NCBI GenBank assembly: GCA_943349725.1
Contig: CALQZP010000020.1
Span: 1-15,138, forward strand
Source: Candidatus Nomurabacteria bacterium
GTDB taxonomy: Bacteria; Patescibacteriota; Minisyncoccia; Phycocordibacterales; UBA10002
Length of the DNA stretch: 15,138 nt
Direction: 5' to 3'
The translations under genes were made by a program, and so were the position numbers. The notes beneath the pieces were generated by a model. The model saw only the letters and a program-made list of their open reading frames with translations, did not search any database and was not told where the DNA came from. Below, piece by piece: positions 6,615 through 11,135 of this stretch (its first letter is position 1; the number at the start of each line of letters is the position of its first letter).

Positions 6615-7127
6615 TTACCGCCTGCTACCCAACAGATACTTTCTTGGGTTCGCATCAAGGTCCAAAAAGTCATCGCACACCTCAAGAAGCTTGCCTGAAG
6701 TAGATTTACCGAATGCCGCAACTTCCACCTGGCATCCCTGCATTTTGAGGTATTCCACAAGGGGTACGAAATCACCATCGCCGGCAACAATGACCACCAC
6801 ATCAAGCTTGTGGGCGAGCTTTACCGCGTCAATCGCAATGCCGACATCCCAATCGGCCTTTTTTGCTCCACTCCCGAAGATTTGGAGCGGTTTTGACTTG
6901 GTTTCAATACCGACTTTCTCAAGGGCCTCAAAAAATCCTTTCTCTTCCCCGCCTTCGGTCGTAATGAGGTACGCAATAGCGCGGACAAGAATACGATTCC
7001 CCACCACGTCTTTGAGGACCTGGCCGAAGTTTACATTTGCGTGATAGAGATTCTTCGCGCTGTGATAAAGATTTTGCGTATCAATAAAAACACCGACGCG
7101 CTGTTCTACATGTTTAATAACTGCCAT
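6615..7127 (-). CDS. NYN domain (LabA/DUF88-like) putative ribonuclease
   Basis: 170-aa single-domain protein of the NYN/PIN-like nuclease superfamily. The acidic metal-binding residues are in place: D16 in VFIDTQNLY, D92/D94 in KADWDVGIAID and D117/D119 in VAGDGDFVPLVEYL. NYN proteins are thought to cut or process RNA with Mg2+; the exact substrate here is unknown. ATG 7127 gives a start just before the first strand (MAVIKHVEQRVGVFID), as in relatives; the frame is open to 7184 but the extra 19 residues look non-homologous. It lies downstream of rpsO and upstream of the toxin cassette. Upstream on the minus strand is TACAAA 6 nt from the ATG, a weak -10 candidate, and no Shine-Dalgarno sequence is seen. 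Confidence 0.9.
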   Translation of the reverse strand: MAVIKHVEQRVGVFIDTQNLYHSAKNLYHANVNFGQVLKDVVGNRILVRAIAYLITTEGGEEKGFFEALEKVGIETKSKPLQIFGSGAKKADWDVGIAIDAVKLAHKLDVVVIVAGDGDFVPLVEYLKMQGCQVEVAAFGKSTSGKLLEVCDDFLDLDANPRKYLLGSRR

Positions 7128-7168
7128 GGCTGATTTGTAAGGAGCGAAGCGACTATAGAAATCGCCAG

Positions 7169-7268
7169 CCAGCACTATTTCCAAAGGGTTATAGTGGTGG
7201 GGGTGCTTAAAATGCTGCTACGCTCCCGAAATATAAAAATTTATAAAAACTTAAAAAAATAGTGCTGG
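7169..7268. repeat. 12-bp inverted repeat flanking the NYN upstream region
   Basis: CCAGCACTATTT at 7169-7180 and its exact inverse AAATAGTGCTGG at 7257-7268, 76 bp apart. The enclosed DNA contains A/T tracts (7228-7259) that could host the NYN gene promoter. It could be a spacer element or a regulator binding pair. Confidence 0.55.
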
Positions 7269-7275
7269 ATAATGT

Positions 7276-7321
7276 TTGGCAATGATATTTTATAGAGCTT
7301 CGCTCATAAAATATCAGCCAA
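7276..7321 (-). terminator. Long hairpin immediately after rpsO
   Basis: A stem of about 19 bp: TTGGC/GCCAA outside, GATATTTTAT/ATAAAATATC in the middle and GAGC/GCTC inside, with one bulged A and a TTC loop. It begins 5 nt after the rpsO stop codon (7326-7328). A proper T-run is missing, so it may protect the mRNA 3' end or be a processing site rather than a simple terminator. Confidence 0.6.
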
Positions 7322-7325
7322 GCCA

Positions 7326-7592
7326 TTACTTCTTCAAATCCATCTTCTTCAAAATCGCATTGTAGCGTCTTGTATTCTTCTTTTGGAGATAACGGAGATG
7401 GGTTTGTCTGTCTGCAACCATAGAAAGGAGTCCACGGCGTGAGTGGGTATCCTTCTGGTGTTCTTTCAGGTGCTTTGAGAGCTCGTCTATGCGTTTTGAA
7501 AGCACAGCAATCTGGACCTCCGGAGAACCGGTGTCTTTGTCATGAATGGCTACCGTCTTGATAACCTTTTGTTTCTTAACTTTGGTCAACAT
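7326..7592 (-). CDS. rpsO: 30S ribosomal protein S15
   Basis: 88-aa primary 16S rRNA-binding protein of the small subunit platform. The hallmark stretch DTGSPEVQIAVLSKRI is followed by LSKHLKEHQKDTHSRRGLLSMVADRQ and LRYLQKKNTRRYNAILKKMDLKK, which together cover the whole family. ATG 7592 gives MLTKVKKQKVI and the normal length of 88-89; the upstream start at 7613 would add 7 residues. In many bacteria S15 represses its own translation through its mRNA leader; the region upstream of 7592 might hold such a leader, but I could not fold one with confidence. The gene directly downstream is NYN, not pnp. Confidence 0.98.
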   Translation of the reverse strand: MLTKVKKQKVIKTVAIHDKDTGSPEVQIAVLSKRIDELSKHLKEHQKDTHSRRGLLSMVADRQTHLRYLQKKNTRRYNAILKKMDLKK

Positions 7593-7860
7593 ATGTGGCC
7601 ATAAATCTAGCATTAAAGTACTTAAAACGCAAGTTCAGTGGATGGAGAAATAACGAGAGCTTCTTTCGTCGGGCTTTAAACATCGATTAACACCTAGACA
7701 CTCACCCTATAGCCAGGAAGTATACTAATTCGTAGTGAAAGTAGATTCTAAGCCTAATCTAAGGCAGAGCACACATTTTTTGTTAAGGACACACCACCAC
7801 AGGAAGTTATCCACAGATGTGTCCTTTACGCTGTCCTTTAACTAGGAGTATACTACACAC
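7593..7860. other. Non-coding spacer upstream of rpsO with paired hairpins
   Basis: No CDS is seen. The visible parts are: two similar promoter-like strings, AGGAAGTATACTA (TATACT at 7721-7726) and AGGAGTATACTA (TATACT at 7849-7854); a 9-bp stem AAGGACACA (7785-7793) with TGTGTCCTT (7818-7826) whose 24-nt loop carries a perfect DnaA box; and a competing pairing of GTTAAGGACA (7782-7791) with TGTCCTTTAAC (7832-7842). TGTCCTTTA occurs twice (7820-7828, 7832-7840). The rpsO promoter and leader must lie somewhere here on the minus strand but I could not locate them. Confidence 0.5.
7807..7815 (+). promoter_or_regulatory. Perfect DnaA box TTATCCACA in a hairpin loop
   Basis: An exact match to the bacterial DnaA-binding consensus, placed in the loop of the hairpin at 7785-7826. 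It is 2.6 kb from the main DnaA-box pair at 10368-10396. Confidence 0.55.
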
Positions 7861-8264
7861 TAGTCGGGGGAATGCTAGATTGCATTGTCCTGAATATAGA
7901 GTAGCGAGACCCATTCAAATCTCTTGTCCTTAAGAATATCTTTAGGCTAAGTCTTCTGAATAGGCTACTCACTGCTTGTGGTTCTTTGAAAGAGGATTCA
8001 ACTCTCTCTTATTCGGAAGAAAAAGTCACTATAGTTAGATTCTGGGAAAGATTTCCACAAACTTTCCTTCGGGAATTATTTTCCCGGGCTGACTCTTTAC
8101 ATTTTTTCTATCCGATTCTATTTGACCGGTTCGACCATTATCGAACTTAGGTCCTTTTACCAGTCTGATTCCTTCAGACTTCGGTATAAGCCGCCCTTTG
8201 GGTTAAGTTTTCTTTCAAATAACTGAGAAAACCGCCCTACTGGGCGGCTTTTCTTTTGTTTTAT
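7861..8264 (+). ncRNA. Candidate structured RNA of about 400 nt, family not recognised
   Basis: This region has no protein-coding potential but many plausible RNA helices, and it ends at a strong plus-strand terminator. Helices seen on the plus strand: AATGC/GCATT (about 7872-7887); a closing stem GAGTAGC/GCTACTC (about 7900 and 7965); CGGGAA/TTCCCG around 8075; GGTTCGA/TCGAAC around 8133-8150; and AGTCTGA/TCAGACT around 8162-8180. A TATACT at 7849-7854 would start transcription near 7861. Length and layout resemble tmRNA or RNase P RNA, but the tRNA-like ends, a tag reading frame and the RNase P signatures (GAGGAAAGUC, ACAGAA) are not found. Boundaries are inferred from the promoter-like and terminator sequences only. 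It could instead be a highly structured spacer read as part of the cca 3' UTR. Confidence 0.4.
8228..8263 (+). terminator. Strong rho-independent terminator, probably bidirectional
   Basis: Stem CCGCCC (8232-8237) and GGGCGG (8242-8247) with a TACT loop, preceded by AAAA and followed by CTTTTCTTTTGTTTT on the plus strand. Read on the minus strand it gives GGGCGGTTTTCTC 40 nt after the cca stop, so it can serve cca as well. A second CCGCCC at 8191-8196 could pair with the same GGGCGG, a layout like an antiterminator. Confidence 0.85.
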
Positions 8265-8277
8265 CTTCTTACCTAAA

Positions 8278-8296
8278 AGCTAGAAGCTAACAGCTA
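8278..8296. repeat. AGCTAGAAGCTA repeat downstream of cca
   Basis: AGCTAGAAGCTAACAGCTA, 18 of 19 identical to the repeat at 6586-6604, placed 9 bp beyond the cca stop codon. Confidence 0.65.
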
Positions 8297-8305
8297 TAAG
8301 CTCTC

Positions 8306-9847
8306 TTATGACACCCAATGCTTTTTTCGTATCTCCTGCAAGGTTTTCTCTTCCTCCTTTTCCTTTGTCTCCTTTGCCTGTTTCCCTTTTGTTTCTAGCT
8401 CTTTTTCAGGAAGAGCGATAAGGTCCAAAGCCCTTTTTTCCAGGTATTCTTCGGTATTTCTGGTCGGGTCGTCCAATACTTCTTCAAGAAGCGCATGCAG
8501 AATATGTCCAATCCTCGGTCCCGGGGTGATTTTTCCAATTTCAATAATTCTACCCCCGTTGATCTTGAGCATTCCTACCGAAAGCGGGTCACGCATCACC
8601 TCATCTACCATGGAATGGTATTTTCTAAGTCGATACGGGCTCTCTTTGGGCCTTCCAGTACCTATTCGGTCACACGTACGAACATCCATAAGGTCCCAGA
8701 TATGGTCCTTCCCTACCCGGCTCACAATTCTCCGCACCGCCGAAAGAGTAATCTGTTCGGTGTCGGAAAAGAACATATGCCAACGAACAAGGGTAGCAAC
8801 ATTTTCAATCATTTTCTTGGGAAATGCGAGGCGCGCCATGATTTTTGTGGCCATTTTTGCTCCTACCATGTCATGACCGTAGAAGGTCCAGTCCTTCTTT
8901 TCTTCCGAGAAGCGCCTTGTTGCAGGCTTCCCAATGTCGTGGAATAGGGCCGAAAGACGGGTCTCAAGAGGGAAACCTTTCTTTGCGGAGTGTTCTACGG
9001 TACGCAGTATATGCTCAAAGACATCAAATGAGTGAGCTTTATTCTGCGCCACCCCGATTCCTTCCTCAAGTTCAGGGACCATATGGGTAAGTAAACCGAG
9101 CTTCTGGCAGAGAATAAGGCCAATATGCGGTCTTTCCGACATAAGAATGCGAATAAACTCTTCACGAATTCTTTCGGGAGCTATTTCCTTTAAGTGCTGT
9201 GCACTTGAGGCGATAGCACTCTGTGTCGCGGAATCAATGGTAAAGTCCAGTTCCACAGCTATCCGCACCGCTCGAAGCATTCGGAGGGCATCCTCGTTAA
9301 ATCGTGCCTCCGGCTCCCCTACTGTACGCACAGTTTTCTTTTTGAGGTCTATTTGACCCTCAAAAAGGTCCGTAAGTTCACCGGACGACTTCAGAGCGAT
9401 TGCATTGATGGTAAAGTCTCGGCGCTTAAGGTCGTCCTCAAGCTTGGAGCTCCAGGTAACTGAATCGGGTCGGCGTTTGTCTGAATAGTTCCCTTCTAAG
9501 CGATACGGGGTGATTTCCACCACCTTGAGCGTCTCATCGGTAGCTTCCTCGGTTACTACACCGACCGTACCGTACTCGTTTTCATAAAACGTATTGGAGA
9601 ATAAGCCCATAATCTCCTCGGGCTTTGCGTTGGTCGTAACGTCCCAGTCCTTTGGTTTTCTTCCAATCAAAAGGTCGCGTACACAGCCACCAATAAGGTA
9701 TGCCTCAAAACCCTTGTTTTCCAAGGTTTTTGCAATAACACTCACCTCATTCGGAATGCTAAAATTTGGTGCCGTTTTTAGGTTTTTCACAGCAATATTG
9801 TAGTATTTCTTTTGAAATTCGCCTAATTTAGCGTATGATTTCGGCAT
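8306..9847 (-). CDS. cca: tRNA nucleotidyltransferase (CCA-adding enzyme / poly(A) polymerase family)
   Basis: 513-aa class II nucleotidyltransferase that builds or repairs the 3'-CCA of tRNAs using CTP and ATP. The N-terminal Pol-beta-type head has GGCVRD (53-58) and the metal-binding DWD (67-69), then RRDFTINAIAL (142-152) and ARFNEDALRMLRAVR (181-195) of the neck and base-recognition region. A C-terminal HD phosphohydrolase-like domain has LFHDIGKP with H303-D304. The last 30 residues are a Lys/Glu-rich tail. The protein is longer than typical CCA enzymes (about 400-450) because of a 35-residue N-terminal lead and this tail. ATG 9847 lies only 2 bp from the divergent tRNA-Arg gene. A TATGAG 5 nt before the ATG would lie inside that tRNA gene. 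The tRNA-Pro in this window lacks an encoded CCA and so needs this enzyme. Confidence 0.93.
   Translation of the reverse strand: MPKSYAKLGEFQKKYYNIAVKNLKTAPNFSIPNEVSVIAKTLENKGFEAYLIGGCVRDLLIGRKPKDWDVTTNAKPEEIMGLFSNTFYENEYGTVGVVTEEATDETLKVVEITPYRLEGNYSDKRRPDSVTWSSKLEDDLKRRDFTINAIALKSSGELTDLFEGQIDLKKKTVRTVGEPEARFNEDALRMLRAVRIAVELDFTIDSATQSAIASSAQHLKEIAPERIREEFIRILMSERPHIGLILCQKLGLLTHMVPELEEGIGVAQNKAHSFDVFEHILRTVEHSAKKGFPLETRLSALFHDIGKPATRRFSEEKKDWTFYGHDMVGAKMATKIMARLAFPKKMIENVATLVRWHMFFSDTEQITLSAVRRIVSRVGKDHIWDLMDVRTCDRIGTGRPKESPYRLRKYHSMVDEVMRDPLSVGMLKINGGRIIEIGKITPGPRIGHILHALLEEVLDDPTRNTEEYLEKRALDLIALPEKELETKGKQAKETKEKEEEKTLQEIRKKHWVS
9812..9839 (+). promoter_or_regulatory. Promoter of tRNA-Arg, inside the cca coding sequence
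   Basis: TTGAAA (9812-9817), a 16-bp spacer, TATGAT (9834-9839); the tRNA starts 11 nt later at 9850. Both boxes lie within the first codons of cca, on the opposite strand. Confidence 0.65.
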
Positions 9848-9849
9848 AA

Positions 9850-9924
9850 GCGCTCATAGTGAAACGGATATCATATCTGCCTTCGAAGCAGACGTTCCAG
9901 GTTCGAATCCTGGTGGGCGCACCA
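9850..9924 (+). tRNA. tRNA-Arg (anticodon TCG), CCA encoded
   Basis: The acceptor stem GCGCTCA pairs with TGGGCGC (one G-U pair). The anticodon stem TCTGC/GCAGA carries loop CTTCGAA with anticodon TCG, the T arm is CCAGG-TTCGAAT-CCTGG, and the discriminator A is followed by encoded CCA (9922-9924). It decodes CGA, and CGN by wobble. It is divergent from cca with a 2-bp gap. Confidence 0.95.
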
Positions 9925-9927
9925 ATT

Positions 9928-9956
9928 TTGTAAAAAGACCAAGTTTCAATTATAAT
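9928..9956 (+). promoter_or_regulatory. Promoter of the tRNA-Gly unit
   Basis: TTGTAA (9928-9933), a 17-bp spacer, and a consensus TATAAT (9951-9956). The predicted start near 9963 gives a 60-nt leader with a GGCGG/CCGCC hairpin before the tRNA. The -35 lies right after the CCA of tRNA-Arg. Confidence 0.7.
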
Positions 9957-10022
9957 GGCAAACGTGAACTCGTAGGCTGGCTAGGCGGACTACTTCCCGC
10001 CGACGCGTGTCTCCGAGGGAAT

Positions 10023-10096
10023 GCGGGTATGGTTTAGTGGTAGAACACGTCCTTGCCAAGGATGAGATTCGGGTTCGATTCCCGGTACCCGCACCA
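10023..10096 (+). tRNA. tRNA-Gly (anticodon GCC), CCA encoded
   Basis: The acceptor stem GCGGGTA/TACCCGC is perfect. The anticodon loop TTGCCAA carries GCC, the T arm has TTCGATT closed by CGGG/CCCG, and encoded CCA lies at 10094-10096. The last 18 bp of the gene and 11 bp beyond it are repeated exactly at 10272-10300. Confidence 0.95.
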
Positions 10097-10300
10097 CAGA
10101 ACGAAGTGATTGGGCTGCGGATAGAAAGTGCTGGGAGCACTTTCGGCCGGAATCGAAGCCTGTTTGAGCCTTTTGTAGAGCCGTAGGCGAATACAAAAGC
10201 CAAACAGGGTACTGATCCTGTAAGGATCGACGGTGCCCCGTAGTGAGCCTTCCGAGGCTCTACTACTGGGGTTCCCGGTACCCGCACCACAGAACGAAGT
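10079..10300 (+). repeat. 193-bp structured unit bounded by copies of the tRNA-Gly 3' end
   Basis: An exact 29-bp direct repeat at 10079-10107 (the 3' end of tRNA-Gly plus ACAGAACGAAGT) and at 10272-10300; the period is 193 bp. The DNA between has four strong hairpins on the plus strand: GAAAGTGCT/AGCACTTTC (10124-10144), CCTGTTTG/CAAACAGG with inner CTTTTGTA/TACAAAAG (10159-10208), GATCCT/AGGATC (10214-10228), and CCCCGTAGTGAGCC with GGCTC-ACTAC-GGGG (10236-10271). The layout resembles the E. coli tyrT operon, where 178-bp units each starting with the tRNA-Tyr 3' end follow the tRNA and release rtT RNA. It may equally be attL/attR-like scars of a lost insertion at the tRNA. Confidence 0.75.
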
Positions 10301-10367
10301 TGTCGTGCATAATTCCCTTTTAGGGTTGCCTGAATATCTCTCTATCCACCAAAGACAAGGTCAAAAC

Positions 10368-10376
10368 TGTGGATAA
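10368..10376 (-). promoter_or_regulatory. DnaA box TGTGGATAA (inverse of TTATCCACA)
   Basis: An exact match to the consensus on the minus strand. The next box begins 20 bp further on, about two helical turns, in the same orientation. Confidence 0.65.
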
Positions 10377-10387
10377 GATAGGGGATA

Positions 10388-10396
10388 TGTGTATAA
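10388..10396 (-). promoter_or_regulatory. DnaA box TGTGTATAA (inverse of TTATACACA)
   Basis: Fits the TTATNCACA consensus. It overlaps TAAAGGACA at 10393-10401, a 9-mer also found at the DnaA box near 7.8 kb. Confidence 0.6.
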
Positions 10397-10439
10397 AGGA
10401 CAAGGACAGGGTACACGTGAAATGTACGATATACGGCTA

Positions 10440-10455
10440 ATAATAACGTTATTAT
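10440..10455. repeat. Perfect AT-rich palindrome ATAATAACGTTATTAT
   Basis: A 16-bp dyad located 44 bp after the second DnaA box. It could be part of the unwinding region or a dimeric regulator site. Confidence 0.6.
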
Positions 10456-10485
10456 CAAAAAGACAGGTCTTTTATGGTCCCTTAT

Positions 10486-10501
10486 TGTTTCATGTGAAAC
10501 A
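10486..10501. promoter_or_regulatory. parS-like site 1 (TGTTTCATGTGAAACA)
   Basis: Differs from the Bacillus-type parS consensus TGTTTCACGTGAAACA at one central base. It is the closest to consensus of the five sites in the window. A half-site with the exact right half CACGTGAAA lies at 10414-10422. Confidence 0.75.
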
Positions 10502-10548
10502 AGTTGGTGTAGATAGGATGTTAGAAACTAAGAAAATGATTTTTACCA

Positions 10549-10554
10549 TATAGT
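10549..10554 (+). promoter_or_regulatory. -10 box of yraN
   Basis: TATAGT with no clear -35. Transcription would start near 10561, where parS-like site 2 begins, so ParB binding could affect yraN expression. The surrounding 20-mer (10541-10560) matches 5598-5617 at 18 of 20 positions. Confidence 0.4.
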
Positions 10555-10560
10555 TTGGTT

Positions 10561-10576
10561 TGTTTCATCTGAAACA
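10561..10576. promoter_or_regulatory. parS-like site 2 (TGTTTCATCTGAAACA)
   Basis: A 16-bp dyad with a TC centre instead of CG, placed 5 bp before the yraN start codon and covering the predicted transcription start. Confidence 0.7.
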
Positions 10577-10581
10577 TATCT

Positions 10582-11058
10582 ATGGGCATCACTCAAAAAG
10601 TAGGATCCCTTGGGGAGGAACTTGCAGTAAAGTTTCTTATGAAACGAGGGTTTGTGGTCATTGACCGGAACTATCGGCGTCCATGGGGAGAGCTAGATAT
10701 AGTGGCAGAGAAGAAACAGAAGATTCATTTCGTAGAGGTGAAGGCGATGTCGCACAGATTTGTTTCAGATGAAACAGAGAAAGGCTTACGAAATGGTGTT
10801 TCATCTGAAACGTCTGCTTACAATGGCTGGAGAGCCTCTTTGTTGTATGTACGCTCAAAGATCAAGAAGGATAGATTTAGGCCGGAAGACCATGTGAATG
10901 CAGAGAAAATCAAGCGTTTGGCCCGTATCATTCAAACCTATCTTGGCGAGAAACATGTTTCATCTGAAACAAATTGGCAGTTTGATGTGGTAACTGTTCT
11001 CATTGATCGTGAGAGAAAGAAGGCGAAGGTAGAGTTTTTGGAAGACATAACCCTGTAA
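10582..11058 (+). CDS. yraN: YraN family (UPF0102) putative endonuclease carrying parS-like sites
   Basis: 158-aa protein of the YraN/UPF0102 family, which has a PD-(D/E)XK (RecB/Holliday-junction-resolvase-like) fold. The motifs are in place: GSLGEELAVKFL (8-19), NYRRPWGELDIV (30-41) with E37 and D39, and HFVEVK (49-54) with E52 and K54. The C-terminal part HVNAEKIKRLARIIQTYL...WQFDVVTV is typical. The family usually has about 120 residues; the extra length is an insert at about 56-98. Peptides V-S-(D/S)-E-T occur at 61-65, 73-77 and 126-130 and are exactly where parS-like palindromes are embedded in the DNA. Cellular role unknown; a nuclease for DNA processing is the family inference. The ATG follows parS-like site 2 by 5 bp and there is no Shine-Dalgarno sequence. 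It is the first plus-strand protein gene beyond the candidate origin. Confidence 0.9.
   Translation: MGITQKVGSLGEELAVKFLMKRGFVVIDRNYRRPWGELDIVAEKKQKIHFVEVKAMSHRFVSDETEKGLRNGVSSETSAYNGWRASLLYVRSKIKKDRFRPEDHVNAEKIKRLARIIQTYLGEKHVSSETNWQFDVVTVLIDRERKKAKVEFLEDITL
10761..10776. promoter_or_regulatory. parS-like site 3 (TGTTTCAGATGAAACA) inside yraN
   Basis: The same dyad as site 2 in the opposite orientation (GA centre). It encodes V-S-D-E-T in the yraN frame. Confidence 0.7.
10797..10812. promoter_or_regulatory. parS-like site 4 (TGTTTCATCTGAAACG) inside yraN
   Basis: Identical to site 2 except for the last base; starts 36 bp after site 3. It encodes V-S-S-E-T. Confidence 0.7.
10956..10971. promoter_or_regulatory. 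parS-like site 5 (TGTTTCATCTGAAACA) inside yraN
   Basis: Identical to site 2 over all 16 bp. It encodes V-S-S-E-T just before the last strand of YraN. Confidence 0.7.
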
Positions 11059-11104
11059 TTTTCTAAGAGACATCCACTAAGGTTAAATGTCCTTTAGAAA
11101 ATTA
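11056..11104 (+). terminator. Long AT-rich hairpin overlapping the yraN stop codon
   Basis: The arms 11056-11073 and 11087-11104 pair over 18 nt with only a 2-nt internal mismatch and a 13-nt loop; the left arm begins with the TAA stop of yraN. No T-run follows, so it is a hairpin-type 3' end or repeat rather than a textbook terminator. The right arm contains TGTCCTTTA (11088-11096). Confidence 0.6.
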
Positions 11105-11135
11105 TCTCGGAGTATGCTAGTATCCTCTTACTGAA

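Larger units (their letters stand above)
10340..10560. other. Candidate origin of replication (oriC)
   Basis: This non-coding region lies at the point where all CDS switch from minus to plus strand. It holds two DnaA boxes in the same orientation 20 bp apart (10368-10376 TGTGGATAA, 10388-10396 TGTGTATAA), a weaker 7-of-9 box at 10342-10350, a perfect 16-bp AT-rich palindrome ATAATAACGTTATTAT at 10440-10455, and a TAA-TAA-TAA run (10438-10446) that could act as DnaA-trio/unwinding DNA. A ParB-type palindrome follows at 10486. dnaA is not in the window, and strand bias is the main support. GC skew could not be computed here. Confidence 0.6.

Noticed and set aside
7861..8264. tmRNA, RNase P RNA or SRP RNA
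   Set aside because: I looked on both strands for the tRNA-like ends and tag frame of tmRNA, GAGGAAAGUC/ACAGAA of RNase P, and the SRP GGAAGCAGCC loop. None is present, so no family name is given.
9946..10290. Minus-strand ORF of 114 aa across tRNA-Gly
   Set aside because: It is antisense to a tRNA and the structured repeat. The peptide (GTGNRTRISSLARTC-like) is the well-known false ORF from reading tRNA genes backwards.
10079..10300. Integrated mobile element at tRNA-Gly with attL/attR
   Set aside because: The 29-bp repeats fit att sites, but 193 bp has no integrase or cargo. Kept only as an alternative to an rtT-like unit.
10486..10971. CRISPR array or transposon ends
   Set aside because: The repeats are 16-bp dyads at irregular spacing (75, 200, 36 and 159 bp between starts) with coding sequence between them; no spacer regularity and no transposase.
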